Source: Brachionus manjavacas (taxonomy: Eukaryota > Rotifera > Eurotatoria > Ploima > Brachionidae). Taken from it: DNA of 64,000 bases. The translations under genes were made by a program, and so were the position numbers. Location: the NCBI GenBank assembly GCA_019054805.1, contig JAHQIY010000046.1:124001-188000 (forward strand). Direction: 5' to 3'. The notes below the pieces were generated by a model. The model saw nothing but the letters and a program-made list of their open reading frames with translations, was not told the origin of the DNA and ran no database searches. Shown in pieces: positions 10,312 through 23,778 of the stretch (its first letter is position 1; each line of letters begins with the position of its first letter).

Positions 10312-12920
10312 ATATCCAGTTTTGACTTTTGAAATTTTAAAAAATGAATCAAAGAAGCTAAAAACAAACCAATTTAGGATTTGATTGAAATAAATTTGAT
10401 TATTTTCTGAATAAATTTAATTCAAAAAATTTTTGAAATAATTTTTTCAATTTCAAGCTTTTTTGTTAAAAAAATATTGAAATGTTCATTTAAATTCAAA
10501 AAAAGATATAAAATGAAATATTTTCGGTTGCTGATGATTTTCTGTAACAAATAAATAATAGAAAATAAAAGATATTGTTTCAATTATATATCCAGTTTTG
10601 ACTTTTTAAATAAATAAAAATGATTTAAAGACGTCATGAACAAACAAAATGAGGATTCGTGTGAAATTAATTTGAATAATGACAATTTTATTGAGTAAAT
10701 TAAATCAAAAAATAAATGAAATTATTTCATTTAAAAATCAAGCATTTTTCTGTACAGGGAATTTGAAATGTTTATTAAAATTTAAAAAAGGTATAAAATA
10801 ATAAAAACAAGATTGCTAATGATTTTTTCGAACAATTGAATTTATAAAATTAATGAAATTAATTCAGTTAAATATCCAGTTTTGACTTTTCAAATATTAA
10901 AAAATGAATCAAAGACGCTAGAAAGAAACCAATTTAGGATTTGAATGAAATTAATTTGATTAAAGACAATTTTCTTTTTAAAAATTAATTCTATTAAAAC
11001 CAAAAAATTACTTTTATATTAATATTTGCTTAAATTGAACTTTCTTCTCGGCTCAAAATTTCTAATTCTCGTAATCAATTAATTGAAATAAAAAATTCTG
11101 ATATTTGACATCAATGTGTTTTAAGGGAATCTTTCTGCTTTAATATGTAAAACAGTGAAGTAAACTTTTTCTTTAGACTTTTTCTTTTTTTTTGTTTAAT
11201 TTTTTTCTACCTTTTTGATTGTTATATTTGCTGGAAATTGTTGTGTCCATTTTTGATATTAGAAAAATCGTTATCATCTTTTTCATAAAACTGTTTGAAT
11301 TTCATCTAAAGATAACTGTAATGATGAATTACAATTTGGCCTTCAATAAATAATTGCTTATACATTTTTCTATTATATTAAACAAAATTGGTCTAAAAAT
11401 ATCAATTGTTCCATTTATTTGATCTCTTTAACTCTTTTATATATTTTTAATATAAACTAAACTAATTGCAAGAAAACTTGATTCTCTTTAAGTTATCGGA
11501 ATATTTCAATCAGCGTATGTAATTATCTTATATAAACACTTTCAAAATCATCAATTATTATCTTTAAAAAATTAGTTGAACAAATAAAGTTTTTTTATTT
11601 TCGAAAATGAATAATCTTTCAAACGAGAAAGTTGTAGCTTAATTTGAGAAATTGATTATAATCACAGTTTATAATGTTTTAAGTGTGTTTATATTTCCCA
11701 AGCTAAAATCTGTAATTACGGTTTTCGGAAAATCATTAGGTTCTAATTTTTAAATGATGAAAAAATATTTTAAAGGTTAATTGATGTATTATTATGTAAT
11801 TTTCAGAAAAAAAAAATTGCTTTTCAAATTAATGACAAATTTATAAATTAAATTGATGAAAACTTGAAGAATTGAATATAATTGTCGCGACTCGGAAAAT
11901 TACGAATTTTTTTGAATGATTCCTCAAGTTTTTTTCTAACAGGTCAAATTTTATATTTGCTGCATGTGTATCAAAACTCTTGTCTTTGAACTATTTAAAT
12001 AATCTGTTTGTAGTCTCTTAATATTAAATAATCGTTCGCATGTATAATTTGAAATGATTTTAAGCCCTTTAGTTAATCTCCATTGATATTATTTTTATTA
12101 CAGTAGTTGATTTTAATTTGATTTCAACTATTTCGAAAATCCTAAATTAAAGTAGTTGTCACACGATTTACAGGATACAATACCTTAGCAAAGATATTCG
12201 ATTGCTCACTTGCTGTAGAGTCTGATATATTAAATGGATTGGTGATATTAATTCTATAAGAAAAAACCTTAATTGGTTATTTAAAATTTGTGGTTGAATT
12301 TACATTTTTTATTTGCTATTTTTCACTTTATTCATTTGCCATGTAATTGTCTTCTCGTCTTTAGTCTTTTTCTAATTTGCGTCTTTAAGGAATTTAAAAA
12401 AATATTTAGTTAAAAGCTGTATATTTAATAGAAATGATATCATGAATCTTTTTAATAGAATTTATTTCACAGAGACTGAGCAATCAAATACTCTTGGAAA
12501 GGTGTTTTTTTATTGTAAAACATGTGAAAACTCGTAAATATATTCGACTTATGGAATGATTTAACTCATTAAAATATAGATAAAGACAAACTTTAATGAA
12601 AAACACAAATCGAACGCTAGAAAAGAAAGAATTTTTGGGGAAAATACAGTGAAATGTCAAAAAATAAAATCAATGGAGATTAACTTCAGAGATTAAAATC
12701 AAATCAAGTTAAACATTCGAACGATTTTTCAGTTATTAGTAAGATATTAAGAGAACAGACACAAACGACTCAAATAATTCAACGACAATATATCATAGAA
12801 TGTACACCGAATTCTTCATTTCACCTATTAGAAAAAATCTAAGAGGTTTTCTGGCTCTTCAGGTTTTTTAGTTCCTGTTTTTTCAATCAAATTTATTAAT
12901 CAAGTCGTTGGATTTAATAG
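10312..12920. repeat. Non-coding block of unit 3
   Basis: A close copy of 1-2609, with the three ~280-bp subrepeats at its left and the TATATAAACACT insert near 11530 that unit 1 lacks. It keeps the 46-base stretch (AAACTGTTTGAATTTCATCT and on) that units 4 and 5a have lost. No gene is seen. Confidence 0.85.
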
Positions 12921-13170
12921 TAAATTTTTTTTTTTAAGTGAACATTGCTCAAAAAAATTATTTAGTAACCTTTTAAAAATTATTTTATCATTTTAACAAA
13001 TGCTACAAATTATTTTAGTATCTAATAAAAATAAAAAAAAATATCTAATAAAATTTCATAGTATCTAATAAAAAAAAATTTATATCAAAAAAAAAATAAA
13101 ATATCACACTCAAGTAAAAAAAAAATAATTTAAAATGTGAGAGAAAAATAAAACTGCTCTATTAAAGAGC

Positions 13171-14112
13171 TTAATTTATTTGTTTATTTATTTTTCGAAA
13201 TTTTTCTTCGTTTGCTTGGATTCTTAACGGTTTGTTCATTAACTTCATTTCGATTTTTAGGTGGTCTTCCTCTTGTTTATTATTAGTATTCACATTTGAC
13301 AATGGAATAATAACAATTCTAAAAGTGCCAAGAGGTTTGTTCGATTCTTCTTCATGGGAAGTAGAGACTTGGTCGGATTGATTGACCGTGGTATTTGAAC
13401 TTAATGTATCGATGAGTTCGATTTTTTCTTGAGTAATCACTAATGGATTAATTGGCCCGGTCGAAACTCTTCGAACTTGAGCGGCTGTAGCTTGTTTACG
13501 TCGTCCACGTTCTGCATTCGCATCGATATTTAGATTTAATCTAGGCAAAGTATTTAAATCGAGCATGTTTGCTATACCGACTGTATGCTTGCTCACATAG
13601 TCTTTGTTCCGATAAAGACATGAACACACACTCAATTGCCAATTTGAATTGTTGATTGATACTGATCAAATCGAATTAATAGACTTGACATAAAAAACGA
13701 ATGAAGTCCATTGATTTTCTTCCAAAAACGAACTACATACATTTTTACTAGCTTGCTGTTCTACTTCGCTTGATACATATTTATACAGTAATTGACCTAT
13801 TGAATTGATTTTGACTATACGTTTGTCCAAATAAACCCTATTAAAAGCTAGAGTCCATTGATGTGAATAGATTGTCGGAATCTAAACATAATATTTCGTT
13901 GTTACAAAACTTGGATCACGATCTTTAGACCAGTTCGTGACAAACTCTTCCACACATCTCAAAAATTTATTCATCGGAAATAACTGTCTAAACGTCGATT
14001 CATTTTTTATTAGATTGTTTGTAACTTCAAGTGCATTGTTTGTGCTTGGATTCCCTGGTGCATATTGCTCATACCATCCGCACTTAAATTCACCCATCCA
14101 ATTTTCGCTGAA
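13171..14112 (-). pseudogene. MULE-type transposase C-terminal region, longer copy (unit 3a)
   Basis: This copy keeps more of the gene than units 1, 2 and 4. The minus-strand reading from 14097 starts at MGEFKCGWYEQY, continues through STNNALEVTNN and FRQLFPMNKF (a typical MULE C-terminal signature around the TNNALE motif), and reaches KYYV and a TAG. The same frame then continues past the TAG and a later TGA into the SWIM finger reading (13635-13171) and a lysine-rich tail ending KINKQIN. One zinc ligand is changed here: C-K-H reads S-K-H (VSKH). At 14112 the gene is cut by the Tc1-like element. Confidence 0.75.
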
Positions 14113-14247
14113 ATATTTTATCTATTTTAAAAATTTATTTTTCTGTCAAAAAAAAATTAAAAGAAAAACGTTAACAAATTAAACAGCTTTATTCAAAATC
14201 GGATTTAAATATTACATTTTTTAAAACAAAAATAATAACAAAAAATT

Positions 14248-15683
14248 TTAATAGCCAGTTACTTTACCATCGTTTAAAATTACATGTGGAATGACTTTAT
14301 TTACATGGCATAAATATCTACGACACTTTTCTTGAGTTAATTCTTCTTTCCTAAATTTACCAATTAAACGAATGAAATCAGTTTTACTCTTTGGTTTATT
14401 ATGCCTAATAAGTGTTTTGAGTTCTTGCCATACAAGATCAATCGGATTCAAATCCTAATACAAAAAATTAAAAAATAAACAAAAAAACTTTTTTTGCAAT
14501 TCAAATGGACTTTGTGCTGGCGTTGGCCAATGGTTTATTTTATTAGATTCGAGCCACATCTTAGTCATAGAAGAGGTATGTTTCTTGTCGTTGTCCATTA
14601 TTAAACGGTGACCATCAGGGAAGGCCTTTCTATATTAAAGAAAAATAAATGGGCATTGTGAATATTAAAAAAAAAAAAACAAAATTTTGAATTTGAACAA
14701 CTTTTTTTCTGTGGGTCCAAATCTTGTTCCGATTTGGACCCACAGAAAAAATTTGTTAAAATTCAAAATTTTTTTTTTTTTTTTTTTTAATATTCACAAT
14801 GCCAATAAATGTTTAACCACATTAATATAAATTAATATTAATTTTACTTAATGAACGGTAAAAGATTTCTATCTAATATTCTATTAAAATCAGAACTCCG
14901 CATTTTTCCATTAAAAATACAAACAGGAGTGGCTCCTCTGAATGAAATTCCACCCCACAAAAGAAGCTTTTAATTGATTAAAAATAATTTTAAATAATAA
15001 ATTTTATCAATTTTAATAAATACTTTCATAGGATGTTTGGCTACAGGAGCTTTAAAATAACGACAAGTTTTTTTTGCCATCTAGAAAGATAAATCTTAAA
15101 CAATTAAATAAAAGCAATATAAAACAAAACCTTGGTAAAGTATGTACTTCGAGTTCAATCAAAGATTCATCTATAAAAATACAATCAAAAAATTGATCTT
15201 TGGAAAGTTAGCAAAATTGAGCATAAAGACTTCTCTCAATGGCATTTATTTCGGATACAATTTGACAATATCTGGATTTAGAAACATTAATTTTTAATAA
15301 AAAATTTTATTTTTTAAGGTTTACCTCGTAGTTTTTCTTACCCAAATAATTTTTTTTGCTGCTCTAATCACTGTAGAAGATGAGCATTTTATTGAAAACT
15401 TTGCACTAATTTTCAAAATTAAATTCTCAACCGAAATCTCTCTATTATTTGAAATAGCATCTTCCAAAAAATCATAATGTATTTGGTTAAAAATAGTCGG
15501 TCTACCAGTCCTTTTTTTGTCAACAATTGAACCTGTTTCGTCATATTTTTCGCATATCTTTCTTACCGATTCATGACTAATAACCAAACCTTCATCATAA
15601 AGTTTTTGTGAAATTCCTCTGAAACTCAAACCGGTATTTCTTAAACTAACCATCCTGTATCGAAATAAAATAGGAGCTCGCAT
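14248..15683 (-). pseudogene. Tc1-like transposase with five introns (unit 3 copy)
   Basis: A second copy of the element at 6002-7438, with the same exon-intron plan, the same TAA in exon 2 and the same MITE in intron 4. Exon 1 runs from the ATG at 15683; the open reading also extends to 15755. Exon 6 is intact here (14451-14248), unlike unit 2. By contrast, exon 3 has lost one A from an A-run (8 instead of 9), which shifts the frame. The two copies thus share old damage and have added separate new damage since duplication. Confidence 0.8.
14652..14803. mobile_element. Foldback MITE with 8-bp target duplication (unit 3)
   Basis: This is the same inverted-repeat element as in unit 2, flanked by AATAAATG at 14644-14651 and 14804-14811. 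One arm has drifted (for example TTTGTTAAA against TTGTTCAAA), so the stem is slightly less perfect than in unit 2. It lies in intron 4 of the Tc1-like gene. Confidence 0.8.
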
Positions 15684-15877
15684 GATGAATAAAGCAACTT
15701 TGTTCCGAGACTCTTTGAGAAAAAGGAGCGATGAATTAATTTTTTTATAGTACAAAAAAAAAAGTTAATTGATTGCAAAGTTCAGTTTTTGTTCGATTTT
15801 AAAAATTAACATAATTAATTCAATTATATTTTTTGCTCATGCGCTTGCTCTTGAACATTTTTTTTGTTCTAGCGCAG

Positions 15878-15899
15878 CGCTTGAGCACTTGCTCAAGCG
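15878..15899. repeat. 22-bp palindrome at the end of the Tc1-like element (unit 3)
   Basis: Identical to the palindrome at 7635-7656: ten-base arms (CGCTTGAGCA and its complement) around two bases. It is followed directly by the TAAATTTTTTTT that opens the MULE end. Confidence 0.6.
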
Positions 15900-16144
15900 T
15901 AAATTTTTTTTTAAATGAACATTGCTCAAAAAAATTATTTATAAACCTTTTAAAAATTATTTTATCATTTTAACAATTGCTACAAATTATTTTAGTATCT
16001 AATAAAAATAAAAAAAAATATCTAATAAAATTTCATAGTATCTAATAAAAAAAAATTTATATCAAAAAAAATAAAATATCACACTCAAGTAAAAAAAAAT
16101 AATTTAAAATGTGAGAGAAAAATAAAACTGCTCTATTAAAGAGC

Positions 16145-16992
16145 TTAATTTATTTGTTTATTTATTTTTCGAAATTTTTCTTCGTTTGCTTGGATTCTTA
16201 ACGGTTTGTTCATTAACTTCATTTCGATTTTTAGGTGGTCTTCCTCTTGTTTATTATTAGTATTCACATTTGACAATGGAATAATAACAATTCTAAAAGT
16301 GCCAAGAGGTTTGTTCGATTCTTCTTCATGGGAAGTAGAGACTTGGTCGGATTGATTGACCGTGGTATTTGAACTTAATGTATCGATGAGTTCGATTTTT
16401 TCTTGAGTAATCACTAATGGATTAATTGGCCCGGTCGAAACTCTTCGAACTTGAGTGGCTGTAGCTTGTTTACGTCGTCCACGTTCTGCATTCGCATCGA
16501 TATTTAGATTTAATCTAGGCAAAGTATTTAAATCGAGCATGTTTGCTATACCGACTGTATGCTTGCACACATAGTCTTTGTTCCAATAAAGACATGAACA
16601 CACACTCAATTGCCAATTTGAATTGTTGATTGATACTGATCAAATCGAATTAATAGACTTGACATAAAAAACGAATGAAGTCCATTGATTTTCTTCCAAA
16701 AACGAACTACATACATTTTTACTAGCTTGCTGTTCTACTTCGCTTGATACATATTTATACAGTAATTGACCTATTGAATTGATTTTGACTATACGTTTGT
16801 CCAAATAAAACCTATTAAAAGCTAGAGTCCATTGATGTGAATAGATTGTCGGAATCTAAACATAATATTTCGTTGTTACAAAACTTGGATCACGATCTTT
16901 AGACCAGTTCGTGACAAAACTCTTCCACACATCTCAAAAATTCATAATTGGCAATAACTCACTGAACGTCGATTCATTTTTTATTATATTGT
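16145..16992 (-). pseudogene. MULE-type transposase C-terminus (unit 3b)
   Basis: This is the second MULE end in unit 3. The SWIM pair (CSC..CKH) is intact and the C-terminal lysine-rich tail is present (reading 16609-16145). The same TAG and TGA interruptions lie upstream. It is truncated at the linker like units 1, 2 and 4, and carries the shortened variant of the TFRQLFPMNKF region (RFSELLPI type). Confidence 0.75.
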
Positions 16993-17106
16993 AACATAGT
17001 AAACATTCAATGTAAATTACAAAAATAAAATAATAAAAAAAATTTTTTTCTCAATCTATAGAAAAAAACGATTATAAAACTTGAAATTAATAAACTCATT
17101 TTTTGA

Positions 17107-17631
17107 AATGGCCATGTTGAGCGCTTTGACAAAGAAATAGTAAGTTGTTTAAGAAAACATTGTGAGCAAAATCCACATGCTTTGTCTAAATGGTTACCAT
17201 TCGTTTTGCTAGCATATCGTACAAGAATGATCTCAGAAACAAAGTTCTTCCCATTTGAACTAATGTTAGGTAGAAAAATGAATGGTTTCAACGATTGAAG
17301 TTCCATCGATCCCGATTTCAAACACAATGAAGGAGAAGAACGTGTTAAGCAAATAGAGGATCTGATAGAGGATAAATATCCTACAGCACTCAAGAACATA
17401 ACTAAAGCTAAATCCTCACAAATTAAGGCTCAAAATAATAATAGACCTTTAACTGAGAAAGTAATATCTACTGGCTCAGAGGTCTGTATCCGTGTTATGG
17501 AACTGAATGAAAAATTACAACCAAAATATCGGGGTCTGTTCACCGTTCTATGTCAAACAAAAAATGGTTACTTCATTGTCGAAGATGTCTTCGATCAAAA
17601 ACTGTATGACACAAAGTTAAACAAACCTTAA
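17107..17631 (+). pseudogene. Ty3/gypsy-like integrase C-terminal relic (unit 3)
   Basis: Same fragment and same internal TGA as in units 1 and 2. It ends at the TAA at 17629. The frame either side of the TGA is open, and the WLPFVLLAYRT and PKYRG blocks are intact. Confidence 0.8.
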
Positions 17632-18549
17632 AAAGTTGGACGACCAAGATAAACAAATGCCAATCATGTGAAATTTCCGAATATGTTGAATTTTTTAATT
17701 ACAAATTTATTCTTTCTCATTAAACCTAAGTCAACAGTAAGAATTAACGGAAGGTTAGTTTGTGAAACACCGGACCAAACTAATATTGAAGACACCCTAA
17801 TTCTAAAAACCGTTAAGGACTGTTATGCAAGTCATGCCACTTAAAAGTGACAAAAAATTTAGAAGGGTGGACTTCCTTTTGGAACAAATGCTGACCATAG
17901 ATTGAAATTGATACTAATGTGGTAAACAGAAAATTATGATGGATGCATACGGAAACCTTTTTGGTTAAAGAAGCTTATTTAAAATCATTCGTTAGGTGGA
18001 AATTGGTTAGAAAGAATGTGAAAATTTGGTAAGTTCAAGGACATGTGAAGAATCAAAAATGTCCTGTGAGAATGATGATTGTATATTTGATGGTACGCCT
18101 AAAGAAATATTCAAGTGGCGAAGACCTGTAATGATTTATGGATTTGTGTTTGCTGCTAAAAGAATCAAAAGAGCGGGGGATATTTACTACACTCTACGTA
18201 TCACTTGATCATCAGCTTCTCAACTGATGCGCAATGATAAGAAAGAATTAATACAATTGTCACTTATCTCAGAAGATAGACCCTTCTAGATGCTGATATA
18301 AACATTTATATAAAAGCTTACATTTTGTCTAAATTATAAGCCCGTATTCTTGACACGAACTCATGGGTATAAATAATGATTCCATTCTCAGTGATTGGAG
18401 AGATATTTTTAGTGATCACACTAACTAAATGAATTGTTAGAGCTCAACATTTATTTAATAAGCTATTCAAAAGTATAATTGTTTTAACATTCATTAAGCC
18501 GCCTTTGTTTATCATTGTTTTATCATTCATCCATTTTATCCTTCATAGA
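17632..18549. repeat. Post-integrase tail of unit 3
   Basis: Matches 4344-5263, with the 60-codon Cys-containing frame at 18026-18208 identical in sequence to that of units 2 and 4. No recognisable gene lies in the last ~340 bases. Confidence 0.6.
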
Positions 18550-21372
18550 CAAATATCCAGTTTTGACTTTTGAAATTTTAAAAAATGAATCAAAGAAGCT
18601 AAAAACAAACCAATTTAGGATTTGATTGAAATAAATTTGATTATTTTCTGAATAAATTTAATTCAAAAAATTTTTGAAATAATTTTTTTCAATTTCAAGC
18701 TTTTTTGTTAAAAAATATTGAAATGTTCATTTAAATTCAAAAAAGATATAAAATGAAATATTTTCGGTTGCTGATGATTTTCTGTAACAAATAAATAATA
18801 GAAAATAAAAGATATTGTTTCAATTATATATCCAGTTTTGACTTTTTAAATAAATAAAAATGATTTAAAGACGTCATGAACAAACAAAATGAGGATTCGT
18901 GTGAAATTAATTTGAATAATGACAATTTTATTGAGTAAATTAAATCAAAAAATAAATGAAATTATTTCATTTAAAAATCAAGCATTTTTCTGTACAGGGA
19001 ATTTGAAATGTTTATTAAAATTTAAAAAAAGGTATAAAATAATAAAAACAAGATTGCTAATGATTTTTTCGAACAATTGAATTTATAAAATTAATGAAAT
19101 TAATTCAGTTAAATATCCAGTTTTGACTTTTCAAATATTAAAAAATGAATCAAAGACGCTAGAAAGAAACCAATTTAGGATTTGAATGAAATTAATTTGA
19201 TTAAAGACAATTTTCTTTTTAAAAATTAATTCTATTAAAACCAAAAAATTACTTTTATATTAATATTTGCTTAAATTGAACTTTCTTCTCGGCTCAAAAT
19301 TTCTAATTCTCGTAATCAATTAATTGAAATAAAAAATTCTGATATTTGACATCAATGTGTTTTAAGGGAATCTTTCTGCTTTAATATGTAAAACAGTGAA
19401 GTAAACTTTTTCTTTAGACTTTTTCTTTTTTTTTGTTTAATTTTTTCTACCTTTTTAATTTTTGATTGTTATATTTGCTGGAAATTGTTGTGTCCATTTT
19501 TGATATTAGAAAAATCGTTATCATCTTTTTCATAATTTGGCCTTCAATAAATAATTGCTTATACATTTTTCTATTATATTAAACAAAATTGGTCTAAAAA
19601 TATCAATTGTTCCATTTATTTGATCTCTTTAACTCTTTTATATATTTATAATATAAATTAAACTAATTGCAAGAAAACTTGATTCTCTTTAAGTTATCGG
19701 AATATTTCAATCAGCGTATGTAATTATCTTATATAAACACTTTCAAAATCATCAATTATTATCTTTAAAAAATTAGTTGAACAAATAAAGTTTTTTTATT
19801 TTCGAAAATGAATAATCTTTCAAACGAGAATGTTGTAGCTTAATTTGAGAAATTGATTATAATCACAGTTTATAATGTTTTAAGTGTGTTTATATTTCCC
19901 AAGCTAAAATCTGTAATTACGGTTTTCGGAAAATCATTAGGTTCTAATTTTTAAATGATGAAAAAAATATTTTAAAGCTTAATTGATGTATTATTATGTA
20001 ATTTTCAGAAAAAAAAATTGCTTTTCAAATTAATGACAAATTTATAAATTAAATTGATGAAAACTTGAAGAATTGAATATAATTGTCGCGACTCGGAAAA
20101 TTACGAATTTTTTGAATGATTCCTCAAGTTTTTTTTTCTAACAGGTCAAATTTTATATTTGCTGCATGTGTATCAAAACTCTTGTCTTTGAACTATTTAA
20201 ATAATCTGTTTGTAGTCTCTTAATATTAAATAATCGTTCGCATGTATAATTTGAAATGATTTTAAGCCCTTTAGTTAATCTCCATTGATATTATTTTTAT
20301 TACAGTAGTTGATTTTAATTTGATTTCAACTATTTCGAAAATCCTAAATTAAAGTAGTTGTCACACGATTTACAGGATACAATACCTTAGCAAAGATATT
20401 CGATTGCTCACTTGCTGTAGAGTCTGATATATTAAATGGATTGGTGATATTAATTCTATAAGAAAAAACCTTAATTGGTTATTTAAAATTTGTGGTTGAA
20501 TTTACATTTTTTATTTGCTATTTTTCACTTTATTCATTTGACATGTAATTGTCTTCTCGTCTTTAGTCTTTTTCTAATTTGCGTCTTTAAGGAATTTAAA
20601 AAAATATTTAGTTAAAAGCTGTATATTTAATGGAAATGATATCATGAATCTTTTTAATAGAATTTATTTCACAGAGACTGAGCAATCAAATACTCTTGGA
20701 AAGGTGTTTTTTTATTGTAAAACATGTGAAAACTCGTAAATATATTCGACTTATGGAATGATTTAACTCATTAAAATATAGATAAAGACAAACTTTAATG
20801 AAAAACACAAATCGAACGCTAGAAAAGAAAGAATTTTTGGGGAAAATACAGTGAAATGTCAAAAAAATAAAATCAATGGAGATTAACTTCAGAGATTAAA
20901 ATCAAATCAAGTTAAACATTCGAACGATTTTTCAGTTATTAGTAAGATATTAAGAGAACAGACACAAACGACTCAAATAATTCAACGACAATATATCATA
21001 GAATGTACACCGAATTCTTCATTTCACCTATTAGAAAAAATCTAAGAGGTTTTCTGGCTCTTCAGGTTTTTTAGTTCCTGTTTTTTCAATCAAATTAATT
21101 AATCAAGTCGTTGGATTTAATAGTAAATTTTTTTTTTAAGTGAACATTACTCAAAAAAATTATTTAGAAGCCTTTTAAAAATTATTTTATCAATTTAACA
21201 ATTGCTACAAATTATTTTAGTATCTAATAAAAATAAAAAAAAATATCTAATAAAATTTCATAGTATCTAATAAAAAAAAATTTAAATCAAAAAAAAAATA
21301 AAATATCACACTCAAGTAAAAAAAAAATAATTTAAAATGTGAGAGAAAAATAAAACTGCTCTATTAAAGAGC

Positions 21373-22221
21373 TTAATTTATTTGTTTATTTATTTTTCGA
21401 AATTTTTCTTCGTTTGCTTGGATTCTTAACGGTTTGTTCATTAACTTCATTTCGATTTTTAGGTGGTCTTCCTCTTGTTTATTATTAGTATTCACATTTG
21501 ACAATGGAATAATAACAATTCTAAAAGTGCCAAGAGGTTTGTTCGATTCTTCTTCATGGGAAGTAGAGACTTGGTCGGATTGATTGACCGTGGTATTTGA
21601 ACTTAATGTATCGATGAGTTCGATTTTTTCTTGAGTAATCACTAATGGATTAATTGGCCCGGTCGAAACTCTTCGAACTTGAGCGGCTGTAGCTTGTTTA
21701 CGTCGTCCACGTTCTGCATTCGCATCGATATTTAGATTTAATCTAGGCAAAGTATTTAAATCGAGCATGTTTGCTATACCGACTGTATGCTTGCACACAT
21801 AGTCTTTGTTCCAATAAAGACATGAACACACACTCAATTGCCAATTTGAATTGTTGATTGATACTGATCAAATCGAATTAATAGACTTGACATTAAAAAC
21901 GAATGAAGTCCATTGATTTTCTTCCAAAAACGAACTACATACATTTTTACTAGCTTGCTGTTCTACTTCGCTTGATACATATTTATACAGTAATTGACCT
22001 ATTGAATTGATTTTGACTATACGTTTGTCCAAATAAAACCTATTAAAAGCTAGAGTCCATTGATGTGAATAGATTGTCGGAATCTAAACATAATATTTCG
22101 TTGTTACAAAACTTGGATCACGATCTTTAGACCAGTTCGTGACAAAACTCTTCCACACATCTCAAAAATTCATAATTGGCAATAACTCACTGAACGTCGA
22201 TTCATTTTTTATTATATTGTA
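21373..22221 (-). pseudogene. MULE-type transposase C-terminus (unit 4)
   Basis: SWIM finger and lysine-rich tail are open from 21837 to 21373. The TAG and TGA seen in other units are present upstream. It is truncated at the linker. Compared with unit 1, it belongs to the NPLVITQE subtype, not NPLMISQE. Confidence 0.75.
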
Positions 22222-22335
22222 ACATAGTAAACATGCAATGTAAATTACAAAAGTAAAATAATAAAAAAAATTTTTTTCTCAATCTATAGAAAAAAACGAT
22301 TATAAAACTTGAAATTAATAAACTCATTTTTTGAA

Positions 22336-22860
22336 AAAGCCATGTTGAGCACTTGAACAAAGAAATAGTAAGTTGTTTAAGAAAAGCATTGTGAGCAAAA
22401 TCCATTTGATTGGTCTAAATGGTTACCATTCGTATTGCTAGCAAATCGTACAAGAATGCACTCAGAAACAAAGTTCTCCCCATTTGAACTAATGATCGGT
22501 AGAAAAATGAATGGATTCAACGATTGAAGTTCCATCGATCCCGATTTTAAACACAATAAAGGAGAAGAACGTGTTAAGCAAATAGAGGATCTGATAGAGG
22601 ATAAATATCCTACAGCACTCAAGAACATAACTAAAGCTAAATCCTCACAAATTAAGGCTCAAAATAATAATAGACCTTTAACTGAGAAAGTAATATCTAC
22701 TGGCTCAGAGGTCTGTATCCGTGTTATGGAACTGAATGAAAAATTACAACCAAAATATCGGGGTCTGTTCACCGTTCTATGTCAAACAAAAAATGGTTAC
22801 TTCATTGTCGAAGATGTCTTCGATCAAAAACTGTATGACACAAAGTTAAACAAACCTTAA
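22336..22860 (+). pseudogene. Ty3/gypsy-like integrase relic, most decayed copy (unit 4)
   Basis: This copy shares the TGA after the NGF(N)D position, but its first ~200 bases differ from the other three copies: the NGHVERF start is damaged, a G is inserted in the RKH-CEQ region (about 22386) and several residues near the LLAYRT motif are changed. From about 22560 onward it is nearly identical to units 2 and 3. That sharp change in divergence suggests gene conversion or recombination with another version. Confidence 0.75.
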
Positions 22861-23778
22861 AAAGTTGGACGACCAAGATAAACAAATGCCAATCATGTGA
22901 AATTTCCGAATATGTTGAATTTTTTAATTACAAATTTATTCTTTCTCATTAAACCTAAGTCAACAGTAAGAATTAACGGAAGGTTAGTTTGTGAAACACC
23001 GGACCAAACTAATATTGAAGACACCCTAATTCTAAAAACCGTTAAGGACTGTTATGCAAGTCATGCCACTTAAAAGTGACAAAAAATTTAGAAGGGTGGA
23101 CTTCCTTTTGGAACAAATGCTGACCATAGATTGAAATTGATACTAATGTGGTAAACAGAAAATTATGATGGATGCATACGGAAACCTTTTTGGTTAAAGA
23201 AGCTTATTTAAAATCATTCGTTAGGTGGAAATTGGTTAGAAAGAATGTGAAAATTTGGTAAGTTCAAGGACATGTGAAGAATCAAAAATGTCCTGTGAGA
23301 ATGATGATTGTATATTTGATGGTACGCCTAAAGAAATATTCAAGTGGCGAAGACCTGTAATGATTTATGGATTTGTGTTTGCTGCTAAAAGAATCAAAAG
23401 AGCGGGGGATATTTACTACACTCTACGTATCACTTGATCATCAGCTTCTCAACTGATGCGCAATGATAAGAAAGAATTAATACAATTGTCACTTATCTCA
23501 GAAGATAGACCCTTCTAGATGCTGATATAAACATTTATATAAAAGCTTACATTTTGTCTAAATTATAAGCCCGTATTCTTGACACGAACTCATGGGTATA
23601 AATAATGATTCCATTCTCAGTGATTGGAGAGATATTTTTAGTGATCACACTAACTAAATGAATTGTTAGAGCTCAACATTTATTTAATAAGCTATTCAAA
23701 GGTATAATTGTTTTAACATTCATTAAGCCGCCTTTGTTTATCATTGTTTTATCATTCATCCATTTTATCCTTCATAGA
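22861..23778. repeat. Post-integrase tail of unit 4
   Basis: Matches 4344-5263, including the 60-codon Cys-containing frame at 23255-23437. Nothing else is recognised. Confidence 0.6.

Larger units (their letters stand above)
10312..18549. repeat. Composite tandem array, unit 3 (8.2 kb, MULE-Tc1-MULE)
   Basis: This is the longest unit. It holds the full non-coding block (10312-12920), a MULE C-terminal region (13171-14112), a Tc1-like element (14113-15900), a second MULE C-terminal region (16145-16992), the linker, the integrase relic and the tail. The MULE end therefore occurs twice, flanking the Tc1-like element in direct orientation. This implies a duplication or unequal exchange, not a simple insertion. 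Confidence 0.85.
18550..23778. repeat. Composite tandem array, unit 4
   Basis: A 5.2-kb unit with the same plan as unit 1 and no Tc1-like insertion. The non-coding block (18550-21123) carries a 46-bp deletion near 19535 shared with the first half of unit 5. The MULE end, linker, integrase relic and tail follow. Confidence 0.88.
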
